DNA of 64,000 nucleotides, taken from contig NC_070604.1 in assembly GCF_027172205.1 (NCBI RefSeq), forward strand, positions 77,103,023 through 77,167,022, in the 5' to 3' direction. Within the stretch, counting starts at the first letter, position 1. Each line of letters begins with the position of its first letter. A program made the translations under genes and the position numbers. Of the stretch, positions 33,697-44,892 are shown one piece after another. The stretch is from Podarcis raffonei. Taxonomy: Eukaryota > Chordata > Lepidosauria > Squamata > Lacertidae. The notes under the pieces were generated by a model. It searched no databases and had not been told where the DNA came from. It worked only from the letters and a program-made list of their open reading frames with translations.

Positions 33697-33756
<60 letters not shown>

Positions 33757-33758
33757 TG
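33697..33758. repeat. compound (TC)n(TG)n microsatellite
   Basis: About 21 TC units run directly into about 9 TG units. Confidence 0.97.
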
Positions 33759-34010
33759 AAAATATGTATCAGTACTGAGGTCTTGCACAAAAGTGATTAT
33801 CTGCTCTTTAATTCGGCTGGATTCGGGATGGCATAATCCAAAACAAGGAATGCCCCTCCGCTGAAATAGGCCCAGCAATTAACATTATGATGAAGAGATA
33901 TTATGAAAGACCTGCGTATTAAAAATTAAAAGAAAAATGCCCAAGTGCATACTACAGTTACAGTCTCCAGGGAGCTAAACCATATGGTACTGCTATATAC
34001 AGGAACTCAG

Positions 34011-34165
34011 GAATCTGCTTTTATACTGAGTCGGACCACTGGTCCATGAGTATTGTCTACACTGACTGCCAGTGGCTTTCTATGTTTCCATGCAGACAAC
34101 ATTCCTAGCTCATCTGGAGACTGCGCCTGGGACCTTCTGCAGGAAAAGCGGCTGCTCTACAACTT
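34011..34165 (-). mobile_element. tRNA-derived SINE, minus strand
   Basis: Contains ACTGAGTCGGACCACTGGTC and, 100 bases further, GCCTGGGACCTTCTGCAGG, the same order as in the copy at 22505-22668. The tRNA-like head is eroded at the right edge. Confidence 0.65.
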
Positions 34166-34559
34166 CATCTCAAGGAATATACTACACCCATCCGTCAGGT
34201 GAGGCTAAATGCAGTGCTGCAGTCTGTTTCTTCTATTGCCTCTTCTCTCACCTGACGCTTTCGCTTGCTCCAGTACTGGCACACAAAGGCTGCTGTACAC
34301 TCAGCTTCCCCAAGTGTTCTCCTATGCTGGAAAGAAAGACTGTGTTGGCAGTTGATCACAGTTTATCTCTGTTTTAAACTAGGTAAACTGCAGGAATGTG
34401 AGACCAGCTAAAGATCAAAGCCCATTTAAAGAAGGAAAATTCTATGCACTCATTGATAAGGTTTTTTTGTGATGTTTGTTGCAAGCAGCTATCTGCTGAC
34501 GTAGTTAAAATGTCGACAGGGAAACAGGAAAAGAGCACCTGCAAGGATAAAACAACATT

Positions 34560-34930
34560 GCCCTGGCTGATTATCCTTCCCCAATTAATCACCAGGCTTA
34601 AGTTTTAATCACCCTTTCCTTCATTATTGCCTATAGCTGCTGCTCACACACTTTCCAGGAGCAGAGCACAAAGAGCGACTGGTTCTTATTGGGCTGATAT
34701 TTAATTTTGTCTGCTTGCCCAAACAGCTTCAATTTCTATTCTGCCACGCATGCAACTTACTGAAACCTAATTAAGCGTCAGAGATCAAACAGTGAGATAT
34801 TTCCTGGCTATCTGCTATTAATATACTTCTCAGAGGTGATAGAACTGGCTGTAGCTGCAGCCTGCATTCCAACTTAAATCGCCACAAATCCACTGGCCAT
34901 AAGTGAAAGTCCTGGACCAGGATCCACAGA
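34560..34930. other. candidate conserved non-coding element
   Basis: A repeat-free, coding-free block with dense homeodomain-like TAAT/ATTA cores (CCCAATTAATCACC, CCTAATTAAGCG, GCTATTAATATAC). The composition differs from the repeat-rich flanks. Conservation is inferred from style only. Confidence 0.25.
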
Positions 34931-35928
34931 TATTTTAGATATTAACAGGGGAAAGCTGGTTTAATGTGGATATTCTTAAAGACACTAATCTTACTTACCA
35001 ATAAATAAATTCCAGTAAACAGAATGTGACCTGCTTTGCTTCAGAGTCAATCCGTTTTAAGATCAGGCTGTAAATGGAGGTTTGGGGAACAAACTCAGTC
35101 AATCAAAAGCACATTATTTTTCAAAAAATAATAATGAATGAATGAAAACTAGCAGCCTTACCCATGTTTCACCCATGTTCCTCTGAAAGCATTTGGTAAT
35201 GTTGAAACCACATGTTGTCCAATCACAGAACATTTCAGGGTTTTGGCCCTTGAGTCGTGATTTGCAGTTTGGAAGTTTAGACAGCCAATCTCGATGGGAG
35301 CATGACCCTTGTTACCAAGTTAGGCACTTGGCAGGACGGCGTTACAGATCAAGGAGAAGTTTCAGCTAATATATAAGTACAGCTCAGAATTCTCTTTTGA
35401 CATTTGTGTTGCCATTCTCAGTCAACGGAAACAACCAATACATATTTGAATCTGACAGAGACCACATTAAAGTCCTACTGAATTTATTTTCTTCCCACAG
35501 CAAAGTAAGATCAAACTCTTTCTTTTCTCCTTCCATTTTTTAAATTTTGTTTTATTTGTTTTATACACACACACACACACACACACACACCTCACTTGAT
35601 TGTAAAATCATCATCATCATCAAATCACTACTCTCAAAAGCAGGTTGCAAAAAGAATATATTTTATTTTACATAGCAAGCATACATAAACCAAACATAGA
35701 ACATATATTCAAAATCAAAACGTATCAAACAGGGTCATAGTACCCGGAAGTAATACTTTAGATTAGAACAACTCACCAGTACCTATTACTTTTCTCAATG
35801 CGGGGTCCATAGAACTGCAAGCACTCACAGACAAAAGATGACCATGCCCCTATAAGTTCATGGCCATCTAAAGGCGCCACCTTGTGGCAAAGAGTAGCCA
35901 TAGCGCTGTGGTCTTTTGTGACTCTCAC
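34931..35928. other. intergenic DNA with a CA microsatellite
   Basis: Holds the (CA)n run at 35564-35590 and short (ATC)n near 35609-35622. No gene is recognised. Confidence 0.45.
35564..35590. repeat. (CA)n microsatellite
   Basis: About 13 CA units. Confidence 0.95.
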
Positions 35929-36627
35929 CAGAGGTTTTCAGCCAGTGTGCCGTGGCACCCTGGGGTGCCTTGAATCACTGGCAGAGGAAGAGGGGGTGGA
36001 GGGAGTGCACCGCCCCCAGCACAATCCTGGTGGGGTGCCATTGCGGCTGCTCCCTCCCCCCGCGCGTGCTGGGCGCCACACTCCCTGGACACAAGCCACA
36101 CTCCCGCCTGCTCTCTGCCCCCGGTGCCGGAGCATGAAGCTCCGCCACTGCCTTGAATGATGGTCAGGGGTGCCTAGGGCAACACTGGCCTCTGTCCCTC
36201 TTTCCTTCCCTCCCTCCTCTGATGTCCTCTCCTGTCTCTGCCTCTGGAGTTGGAGTAAGCAAGCAAGCAAGCAAGAAAGCAAGCGGGCAAGGGAGCCCTG
36301 CCAGCCACTCCACCAGCCCTTGCTGTTGGGAATGGACAGACAAGTCCCAAACCTCAGTGGGGCAGTGTGAGGAGGCACCTCTCTTTGGAGCAGGGAGGGG
36401 GCAGCTCAGAGACCAGGGGTGGCAGCAGTTGCTGCCCAGAACTCCCAAGGAGAGGGGAGAGGAGAAGAGGTTGAGGGAACACTTCACAAGGTTCGATAGA
36501 ATGGTGAGAGGCTGCCCGCTCTGCAGGCAAGGGGTGGCATAATTGGGCTCTGGAGTCCTACAGGGGTGCTGCAGAAAGAATGTAATTGGTCAAGGGAGCC
36601 GTGGATTCAAAAAGGTTGAAAACCTCT
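35929..36627. mobile_element. hAT-type non-autonomous DNA transposon
   Basis: The left end CAGAGGTTTTCAGCC and the inverted right end AGAGGTTTTCAACC form terminal inverted repeats, continuing into GTGCCGTGGC / TCCACGGCTC. Flanking octamers ACTCTCAC and CCTCTAAC match at 6 of 8 positions, as for an aged hAT target duplication. The interior is GC-rich, has no transposase, and contains an (AAGC)n run at 36256-36282. Confidence 0.65.
36256..36282. repeat. (AAGC)n short tandem repeat
   Basis: About six AAGC units with one AAGA variant. Confidence 0.9.
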
Positions 36628-36991
36628 CCTCTAACCTGAAGGCAGCCTCTCCTATGTGAGTGTCTGAGGGCCCTGCTCCTTCCTGCCACTCACCACCTGG
36701 CCCAGGGCGGGGCCTGACAGGCCTCACAGGGACGGTTGCTGTCACTGCTGCTGCGGCCCAGAGGGATCCGGAGGGGCGCAGAGTTCTTTTTAAAATGTTT
36801 TAAAATTTTCCTTTTCCTTTTTATGTTTATTTTTTTGTATATGCGGGGACGGGGATGGGGGTGGGATGGATGTTTAGTTGGGAATTTGTTTGATTTTAAT
36901 GGATTTGTAATTTTTATAGTTTTTTATTTGTATTGTTTTTTGTTTTCTGGGGTTTTTGTGTTTTTTGTTTTTATTGTTTTAAGGTCTTATT

Positions 36992-38764
36992 TTGTTCTTA
37001 AGGGGAGGGGTCAGGGCTGCCGGGGAGTGGGTCCCAGCCAACAAAATGGCTGGTACATGTTCCACAGAGGGGGATGCACTGGGACAACCAATCTCAGTGA
37101 TCACGGGTAGGAGGAGGAGTTACGCTAAGATTAGACCATGTCATTACAGAGGGGGCAGGTTTAGTCGTTGTCTGAGGACTATTCCTGCTTCCGGGTCTGG
37201 TCCTGACCGGATGGATACTAGAATCAGCAAGGGATACCCACATGACCTGAAGGTGCTGCTGTGCAATGCCAAGTCAATGATTCATAAGACCACTGCCATC
37301 CATGACTTGATCATGGATGGAGGATTTGACCTGGCATGTGTAACAGAGACTTGGTTGGATGAAGCAGATGGGCCTGTTCTTGCCGCTGCTTGTCCACCAG
37401 GTTTCTCTTACGCACAGCAACCCAGGCCTTGTGGGCGGGGAGGGGGGGTTGCAGTGATTTTTAGGAAGTCATTAGTTTGCACCAGGCGTCCTATTGGGAA
37501 GACCCAGTTCTCTGAGTGCATGTTCTGGAAGTTGGGCAATAGGGGCAGTACAGGATTCCTTTTGGTGTACCGACCTCCCCGCTGCACCAAGGATTCCCTG
37601 CCCGAGCTGCTTCAGGTCGTGGCGGATGTTCTTCTGGAGACACCTAGTTTGGTCGTCCTAGGGGATTTTAACATCCATGCCGACACGACCTTACAAGGGG
37701 CCACTCGGGACTTCGTGGAAAGCATGGCCTCCATGGGGCTGTCCCTGAATAAGTCTGGCCCAACCCATAGCCGCGGACATGCCTTGGACCTGGTGTTTAC
37801 CTCTATGGATGTTGGTGATCTGACACTAAGTAAAAGCGAAACGAAAGAAGTGCCATGGTCAGATCACTTCCTGGTGCAACTGGACTTCTCTGCGACCCAT
37901 CCCCTCTGCAGGGAGGTGGGACCAATTCGGATGGTCCGCCCCCGCCACTTAATGGATCCAAATGGTTTCCAGAGAGTGGTAGGGGATGCTTTATCCCATG
38001 TTGATGGCCTTTCAGCTGATTCCCTGGTGGCCCGCTGGAATGTGGAGTTAACCAGGGCTATTGACTGTTTGGCTCCGAAGCGCCCTCTCCGATTGCATGG
38101 AGCCCGGACAGCCCCGTGGTTTTCCACGGATCTGAGGGCAATGAAACAATCGTTGAGATGGCTAGAGCGCCGGTGGCGGATGACCCATTCTGAAGCTGAC
38201 TGGACACAGGTTAGAGCTCAATGTCGAGCCTACCAAGTGGCAGTAGCGACGGCGAAGAAGACTTTCTTCACCACCTCTATTGCATCCGCAGAAAACAGCA
38301 GCAGGAGACTTTTTCAGGTGGTCCGCAATTTAGCGGAACCACCTGCTACATCGGGGCCCAGTACGGGCCACATGATCTCCTGCAATGATTTTGCAAAGTT
38401 TTTTGCAGATAAAGTCGCTCAGATTCGGGAAGAGGTAGACGCCACCGTGGGAGCAGGGCCAGGGCGGGAGAGTGCTAGAGTCCTGTCTAGTCAAATTGCG
38501 TGGGATCAATTCCAATCTGTTACCTCCGAGGATGTGGACAGGCTGCTTGGACGAGTGAAACCAACCACCTGTCTACTTGATCCTTGCCCATCCTGGCTTA
38601 TAAAAGCTAGCCGGGAAGGGCTGGGCGATGGGCTTCGTGGGGTGGTGAATGCTTCCCTCCGTGAGGGAGCCTTCCCAGACCCGCTGAAAGAGGCGGTTAT
38701 TAAACCGCTTCTTAAAAAACCATCTTTAGATGCGGCCACGATGGCCAACTATCGCCCAGTCTGA
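36992..38764 (+). pseudogene. LINE ORF2, endonuclease and start of RT
   Basis: 590 codons ending at TGA 38762-38764. From about residue 85 comes an apurinic endonuclease: LKVLLCNAKSMIHK, the VTETWLDE metal-binding glutamate, VVLGDFNIHAD and the terminal WSDHFLV. A linker follows, then RT entry: IKPLLKKPSLDAATMANYRP. In the family the sequence continues without interruption (NYRPV then NLPFLGKV), so this TGA is a disabling change at a position normally coding for serine. The true start is uncertain, and the first ~80 residues have no motif. Confidence 0.85.
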
Positions 38765-40071
38765 AATCTTCCATTCTTGGGCAAGGTGATTGAGCGAGTG
38801 GTTGCTGAACAACTCCAGGCACGCCTGGAAGAAGCGGACCATTTGGATCCCTTCCAGTCGGGATTCAGGCCTCATCACGGGACTGAAACTGCCTTGGTCG
38901 CACTGGTTGATGATCTCCGGCGGGCTAGGGACAAAGGTGAGAGCTGTTTCCTAGTTCTGCTGGATCTCTCAGCGGCGTTTGATACCATTGACCATAACAT
39001 CCTTCTGGACCGTCTTGAGGGGCTGGGAGCACTGTCATACAGTGGTTCCGCTCCTTCCTCCTGGGCCGTGTTCAGAAAGTGGTGGTGGGGGATGAGTGTT
39101 CAGACCCCTGGGCTCTCACTTGTGGGGTGCCTCAGGGTTCTGTCCTCTCCCCCATGCTTTTCAACATCTACATGCAGCCGCTGGGAGAGATCATCAGGGG
39201 GTTTGGGCTGGGTGTTCATCAGTATGCGGATGATACCCAGCTCTACCTCTCTTTCAAATCAGAACCAGTGAAGGCGGTGACGGTCCTGTGTGAGTGTCTG
39301 GAGGCAGTTGGAGGATGGATGGCGGCAAACAGATTGAGATTGAATCCTGACAAGACAGAAGTACTGTTTCTGGGGGACAGGAGGCGGGCAGGTGTGGAGG
39401 ATTCCCTGGTCCTGAATGGGGTAACTGTGCCCCTGAAGGACCAGGTGCGCAGCCTGGGAGTCATTTTGGACTCACAGCTGTCCATGGAGGCACAGGTTAA
39501 ATCCGTGTCCAGGGCAGCTGTGTACCAGCTCCATCTGGTATGCAGGCTGAGACCCTATCTGCCCGCAGACTGCCTCGCCAGAGTGGTGCATGCTCTGGTT
39601 ATCTCCCGCTTGGACTACTGCAATGCGCTCTACGTGGGGCTACCTTTGAAGGTGACCCGGAAACTACAACTAATCCAGAATGCGGCAGCTAGACTGGTGA
39701 CTGGGAGCAGCCACCGAGACCATATAACACCGGTCTTGAAAGACCTACATTGGCTCCCAGTACGTTTCCGAGCACAATTCAAAGTGTTGGTGCTGACCTT
39801 TAAAGTCCTAAACGGCCTCGGTCCAGTATACCTGAAGGAGCGTCTCCACCCCCATCGTTCTACCCGGACACTGAGGTCCAGCTCCAAAGGCCTTCTGGCG
39901 GTTCCCTTACTGCGAGAAGCCAAGTTACAGGGAACCAGGCAGAGGGCCTTCTCGGTAGTGGCGCCCTCCCTGTGGAACGCCCTCCCACCAGATGTCAAAG
40001 AGAACAACAACTACCAGACTTTTAGAAGACATCTGAAGGCAGCCCTGTTTAGGGAGGCTTTTAATGTTTGA
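38765..40071 (+). pseudogene. LINE ORF2, reverse transcriptase (frameshifted)
   Basis: This continues directly after the stop with NLPFLGKVIERVV, FQSGFRPHHGTETALV and LLDLSAAFDTIDHNILLDRL. The frame then shifts between about 39037 and 39046: upstream reading gives GLGALS, downstream reading gives WFRSFLLGRVQKVVV. The rest is open: CGVPQGSVLSPMLF, the catalytic HQYADDTQLYL and a C-terminal RLDYCNALYVGLP segment, ending at TGA 40069-40071. Confidence 0.87.
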
Positions 40072-40150
40072 GGTATCACAGTATTTTAATATTCTTTTGG
40101 AAGCCGCCCAGAGTGGCTGGGGAAACCCAGCCAGATGGGTGGGGTATAAA

Positions 40151-40208
40151 TAATAAATTATTATTATTAGTAGTAGTAGTAGTAGTAATAATAATAATAA
40201 TAATAATA
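40151..40208. repeat. (TTA/TAG/TAA)n tail microsatellite
   Basis: The trinucleotide tail of the LINE, changing from TTA to TAG to TAA units. Confidence 0.93.
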
Positions 40209-40910
40209 TTGCAGCTCAGCAAGGGCTTGATAAATCTTGTGGTTTTTTCTGTGTGCAAATACCTGGTGGGTGGGTTGCATTTGGCTTGAAGAATGCAAAG
40301 CTGTGTTGGCTTCATTCAAATGAGCTGATGCAAATTCTAATGCCTGCTTGAAGCAAATTAAAGAATTCCTAGCGGTACCACTCAAAAATAGGAGCCAAAG
40401 TGCCTTTTTCGCTTTCTGTGGATAGCGGGTGGGCAGGGTGGCATTGGCATATTGTTCTTGCAAGGCTGCTCCATTTCCGATGGACAATGCTGCCTCCTGC
40501 TGCACAGACTGCACTGTCGCATTTGTTACTGCCAGCCTTGCACCAATGTCTCAAGTCAGGGAGGTGACGATGATGCTGGGGAAATGGGGGACACTCTGTT
40601 GTGCAGTCTAAAATAAGGAACACTTCTGTTGTTTTAGGGAATGGACCAATCCTTTAAAACAGATGCCCTATAAATAGGACGGCTCATGTCTAGCCAAACC
40701 TTATAGTCCCAGCTTGCATATATACTTTTATCCTTACCAGGTGGCATATTCTCATGTGATTACACACACACTGTATTTTGCTAGTTGCTTGCAGTCTTCA
40801 CTTATGCTGGCTTGGGGTTTTTTCAGAAAGGAAAAAGGTACAAAGCTAATCACTTCATGTTTAAACACAAGGAAAGGTAATTTGGAATATTGTTCCAGTT
40901 GCAATGGGCT
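40209..40910. other. intergenic DNA, no gene recognised
   Basis: No exon or clear repeat is recognised between the LINE tail and the degraded repeat at 40911. Confidence 0.4.
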
Positions 40911-40995
40911 TAAGGCTGAAATCCTAAATTTCTTGGGAGTAAGTCTGTTGAATAGCAGTGGGACAGATTTCCAAGTAAACATACAGAATTGTACC
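40911..40995. mobile_element. degraded GGGAGTAAG-type palindromic repeat
   Basis: GGCTGAAATCCTAAAT and TTGGGAGTAAGTCTGTTGAA, followed by the inverted CCAAGTAAACATAC segment, resemble an old palindromic repeat common in reptile DNA. A relative lies inside RHOU intron 1 near 21395-21455. Confidence 0.4.
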
Positions 40996-41322
40996 ATAAG
41001 TGCATCAGACTGAAATGTATTCAATTCCATCCACCTCATGCCATTTTTCTGTTGTTGTTGCTTAAACAATTACTGTATTTTGCAACTTGATAGTCATTGT
41101 CCTTCCACCAATGGGTTGCTAGTATCTAAATATCTTAAATAATAGTGATTAAGACTCATCATATTTCCCACACATTCATATATTGACCAAATTCCACCCA
41201 CATTTTCTTATTTAAACACAATACCCATATATACATTGTCTAGAAATACAGCTCTGTTTATTATCATTTCCACCCACCCACCATATTTAGCAATGTATAA
41301 AAGCATAACTACAGAAATGCGT

Positions 41323-41501
41323 ACTCCAACTACAGATGGAGGGCACAAGGAGAAGGGGACGACAGAGGATGAGATGGTTGGATAGTGTTCTCGAAGCTAC
41401 CAGCATGAGTTTGACCAAACTGCAGGAGGCAGTGGAAGACAGAAGTGCCTGGCGTGCTCTGGTCCATGGGGTCACGAAGAGTTGGACACGACTAAACAAC
41501 A
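41323..41501 (+). mobile_element. BovB (RTE) LINE, 5'-truncated 3' end
   Basis: Contains CTGGCGTGCTCTGGTCCATG and GGGTCACGAAGAGTTGGACA, the hallmark 3' end of BovB. The translated RRRGRQRMRWLD and VTKSWTRLN match the BovB ORF C-terminus. A perfect 12-bp target duplication ACAGAAATGCGT (41311-41322 and 41502-41513) frames it, so this is a complete, short retrotransposition event. Confidence 0.88.
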
Positions 41502-41982
41502 ACAGAAATGCGTGCAGATTTCACAAATGCACTACTCCTGTGCACAAGTGCTGGTGGTGGGGAATCCAGCTGTTGTTACAGCAGGAATTACAAGGTAGTC
41601 TACACCCTGTGGCCAGGAGCAGAACCCCCTAGGCATTTAGACCTGAGAGTAAGAGTGGCCTGGAAGCTTCATGGAAGTCTAGATGCTTAAATTTACTCCC
41701 TCTGGCCTATTGCAGCTAACAAGTTTTCTTCTTTGGCAGGCTGGAAGTGCCGGCCCTATCATTAGGTAGAGCAAAGCTGTTGCCTCAGATGGTAGCCACT
41801 TAGGGCTGTGGGAGACATCCATTCCCTGGTCATTCCTCCTGAGCACACACCCCTCCCGCCCCCAATTTCAGGCCTGTGTGTGGACTTGTTGTCTTCCATT
41901 GAAGGATGCAGTTTCGTTGCCATTGTTGATGCAAGATCCAGCTTCTGTCTGTAGAATTGAAGGAGGCGTCTTGTCCTTTATC

Positions 41983-42346
41983 CAGTGGCATAGCTAGCCA
42001 TTTGGGCACTCAGGGCAGTGCAAGGAGGCAGTGGGGCGGGGCAGGGCACACAAGAATCCAAGTGCCCAAGCCCCATGCTCCGGCACCCTGCAGGCCTGTG
42101 TTGTTTTCTCGAGCAGCGTGGAGCCTGCAGGGAGTCCACCCGCCACCTTCCCCTCAGCTGTAGAGCGGCTGAGGAGGAAGCGGAAGGCAGATTCCAGCCC
42201 TGTGCTGGTTGAAAAAGCAGCGCAGAGCCTGCAAGCGCCTCAACCACCGCATCACTCCCGGGAGAGACACATGGCTTGGGCACGGTAAGTGCTGCCCCCC
42301 GCAGTATGGCGCCCAGTGCCCCCTGCCCCTGCACACTACGCCTCTG
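41983..42346. mobile_element. hAT-type non-autonomous transposon
   Basis: Ends CAGTGGCATAGCTAG and (inverted) CAGAGGCGTAGTGTG, with an 8-bp target duplication CCTTTATC/CCTTCATC (7 of 8). The interior is GC-rich without a transposase. Confidence 0.72.
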
Positions 42347-42360
42347 CCTTCATCTCAGCA

Positions 42361-42614
42361 AAGAAGAAGAGGAAGAGTTTGGATTTGATATCCCGCCTTT
42401 CACTCCCCTTCAGGAGTCTCAAAGCGGCTAACATTCTCCTTTCCCTTCCTCCCCCACAACAAACACTCTGTGAGGTGAGTGGGGCTGAGAGACTTCAAAG
42501 AAGTGTGATTGGCCCAAGGTCACCCAGCAGTTGCATGTGGAGGAACGGAGACGCGAACCCAGTTCCCCAGATTACGAGACTACCGTTCTTAACCACTACA
42601 CTACACTGGCTCTC
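42361..42614 (-). mobile_element. tRNA-derived CORE/MIR-like SINE, minus strand
   Basis: The reverse complement of the SINE at 57651-57898: GAGCCAGTGTAGTGTAGTGG (A box), a tRNA-like ACTCGTAATC-type loop, GGGTTCGCGTC (B box), then a body with GTGACCTTGGGCCAATCACA. It ends at the left in a GAA-rich tail. Confidence 0.8.
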
Positions 42615-42684
42615 TCTCTACAAAATGTAGTGGACCAGCTCAAGTGGGTGGTCTTTGCCATTTCCTTCTTGGCCAGTGGTTGGG

Positions 42685-42718
42685 TCTGTCTGTCTGTCTG
42701 TCTTTCTGTCTCTCTGAC
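42685..42718. repeat. (TCTG)n short tandem repeat
   Basis: About eight TCTG-like units with two interruptions. Confidence 0.88.
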
Positions 42719-43249
42719 ACACACAGCCTTCTCCCCAATATTCTTCAACTGGTCAGAGAGAATAAAGGAAAGGAACCTCAGAAACATGGTGACATGATAT
42801 CTATGGATCTTTTATGACTTGGGGAATATTGAGGAGGGAAAATGTGAGTGCTGTTAATGCCCAGGGCTGAAGATGTTTTTCCTCCATCTCTTCAAGGTAA
42901 GATTTTCACCCCTGAGACCATTTTCTCTAACACATCCTTTGTAGAACTTCTGGCAAAACAGTGCTTTTTATAGCCCACTGTGACACTGACTATTTACTAC
43001 CAAGCAGGAGAAATTTAAACCATCTAGTTCATCTCATTTCTAGCAAAAGCTGAGCCCTTGGGAATCAAACTATTCCCAACCAGCCCTTGGCTCCAGTAAA
43101 CCTCCTTCACATCACACCTTCAAAAGCTGCAGGGAACAAGGTGCTAGGGATCTTGAACGTTGCCTGGTTTTACAGGGATACCAATGTTGCTTTAAATATT
43201 TTTCCTTTTAATGCTAGTATACCTTGATGGGATTTGGGTCTGAGGAGGC
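42719..43249. other. intergenic DNA, no gene recognised
   Basis: No exon, RNA gene or clear repeat is recognised. Confidence 0.4.
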
Positions 43250-43860
43250 AACATATTTTAAAGCAGCTTCTGGGGATCAGAACTGCTGATTTGAGATCAG
43301 CTGAATTATTATTTTCTTTATGTATTTATAGAAAAACCTTTCCTTTTAAAATCATCCACACAATTAGTCTATCACCAGCTGAACCAAATTAGGGACAGAT
43401 TATGAAACAAAAAATAATTGATCATCAATATCAGAGATAGCGGAGTTTCAACATGTATGGCTTTTGCATGACGAACATGAAATAAGACCAATTTTGTTAG
43501 AAGGCAGGAAAAAACTGGTTAAAAATACAGCAATATTCCTTTCCATTTATAACTCAGGGATGAAGCTCCCCGTCTTTATTCCAAAGCTGTCAGAAATATT
43601 AGAATTAATGCCCTGCAGCAAAACACTCAATAACCATCTCTCCTCAGAGAAGGCAAATACATGGCACTTTCCAATTAACTGCTCCTCTAAGCAATTATAC
43701 TGATCAAATAAATGAATAAGTGACGGGCATGTAAATGATAGACACAGCTAATTTCATTCATCTGGAGGTTATAGCACTACTTCTATAAGCACTTAATGTG
43801 TTATTTCAAGCTTTAATGAGAAACATAAATACAATTAATATAGTCCAACAAGGAGAACTT
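43250..43860. other. candidate conserved non-coding element
   Basis: A repeat-free AT-rich block with ordered TAAT/ATTA and ATTTGCAT-like motifs (CAAAAAATAATTGATCATC, GCTAATTTCATTCATCTGG, GCTTTAATGAG). The style is typical of vertebrate enhancers. Conservation cannot be tested here. Confidence 0.3.
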
Positions 43861-44294
43861 GGGTGCACACAATATGGTTGCCCTCATTATCAAGTGAATA
43901 TTGCAATAATGAAGGTTTCTGGCCTCCAGCTTGTTGAATGATGTTGGTGCTGGGGCTTTTTTGCCCGGCCCCCCACAAGGTCTGAGGAACAGTGAACTGG
44001 CCCCCTGCTGAAAAAAATTGCTGACCCCTGGCTTAGATTCAAGCTATCTGAAAGATCATATTCCAGGCTTATATAAACCTGCCCAGGATTTGAGAACTTC
44101 AGGGGAGGCCCTTCTTGTGGTTCTGCCACCCTCACAGGGATGCTTGATAGGGATGCAAGACATTCTTGGTGAACTCCCTCCCTATATAAGCTGGACTGGC
44201 TCCCTCCTCGCTGTGTTTCAGACTTTATTGCTCCATCAGGCTTTAGGAAATTGACTGCTTTTAATGAAAGGACTGGTGCCGGGCTGTTTTATTG

Positions 44295-44501
44295 TACAGT
44301 GGTACCTCCGGTTGCACACGGGATCTGTTCCAGAGCTCCAGTCGGATCCCGAGGTGCCATTTCTGTGCATGCGTGCGGCACGGTTTAGTGCTTCTGTACA
44401 TGCGCACACGGCGCAACCCGGAAAAATACTTCCTGGTTTGCCGCACACGTATCCCAAAGGATACGTAACCGGAGGTGAACATAAGTACAGGTATCACTGT
44501 A
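44295..44501. mobile_element. Tc1/mariner-type MITE (TA-flanked)
   Basis: Ends TACAGTGGTACCTCCGGTTG and (inverted) TACAGTGATACCTGTACTTA, with TA at both edges. A CpG-rich centre includes TGCATGCGTGCGGC. Confidence 0.75.
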
Positions 44502-44646
44502 TTTGTATTGTCTGTCTGTCTATAATTTTAAGTCTATCAATGTTTAGTTCTTTTAAAATGACTTCTTCACTGTTACTGTTCTTATTTTTATCTGTAAGCT
44601 ACTTTGACTTCTTGTCAGTGGAAAAGGCGGGTTATAAATAAATATA

Positions 44647-44892
44647 TTCAGTGGTACCTTGGTTTACATACGCTTCAGGTTACATACGCTTCAGGTTACA
44701 GACTCCGCTAACCCAAAAATAGTACCTTGGGTTAAGAACTTTGCTTCAGGATGAGAACAGAAATCGTGCTCCGACGGCACAGCAGCAGCAGGAGGCCCCA
44801 TTAGGTAAAGTGGTGCTTCAAGTTAAGAACAGTTTCAGGTTAAGAACAGCCCTCCGGAACGAATTAAGTACTTAACCCGAGGTACCACTGTA
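44647..44892. mobile_element. Tc1/mariner-type MITE, long subfamily
   Basis: CAGTGGTACCTTGGTTTACA at the left and GAGGTACCACTGTA at the right. The interior contains repeated ACGCTTCAGGTTACA units. It is the reverse-oriented sister of the copies at 54287-54532 and 63202-63445. The left TA is mutated. Confidence 0.82.

Larger units (their letters stand above)
36986..40150 (+). mobile_element. CR1/L2-group LINE, nearly full-length
   Basis: It encodes an endonuclease plus reverse transcriptase of the CR1/L2 group and ends in GGAAGCCGCCCAGAGTGGCT, GGGTGGGGTATAAATAATAA and a (TTA/TAG)n tail. The 5' part may reach back to about 36700, through a G-rich then T-rich leader, but no clean 5' boundary or target duplication is seen. 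Coding capacity is broken at two places (one stop, one frameshift), so this copy is recent yet inactive. Three older relatives of the same family lie at 7960-9060, 9083-9503 and 28283-28511. Confidence 0.88.

Noticed and set aside
35938-36378. Open frames of 100-146 codons in the GC-rich block
   Set aside because: They lie inside a hAT-like transposon, and their Ala/Arg/Ser/Pro-rich translation shows no conserved motif.
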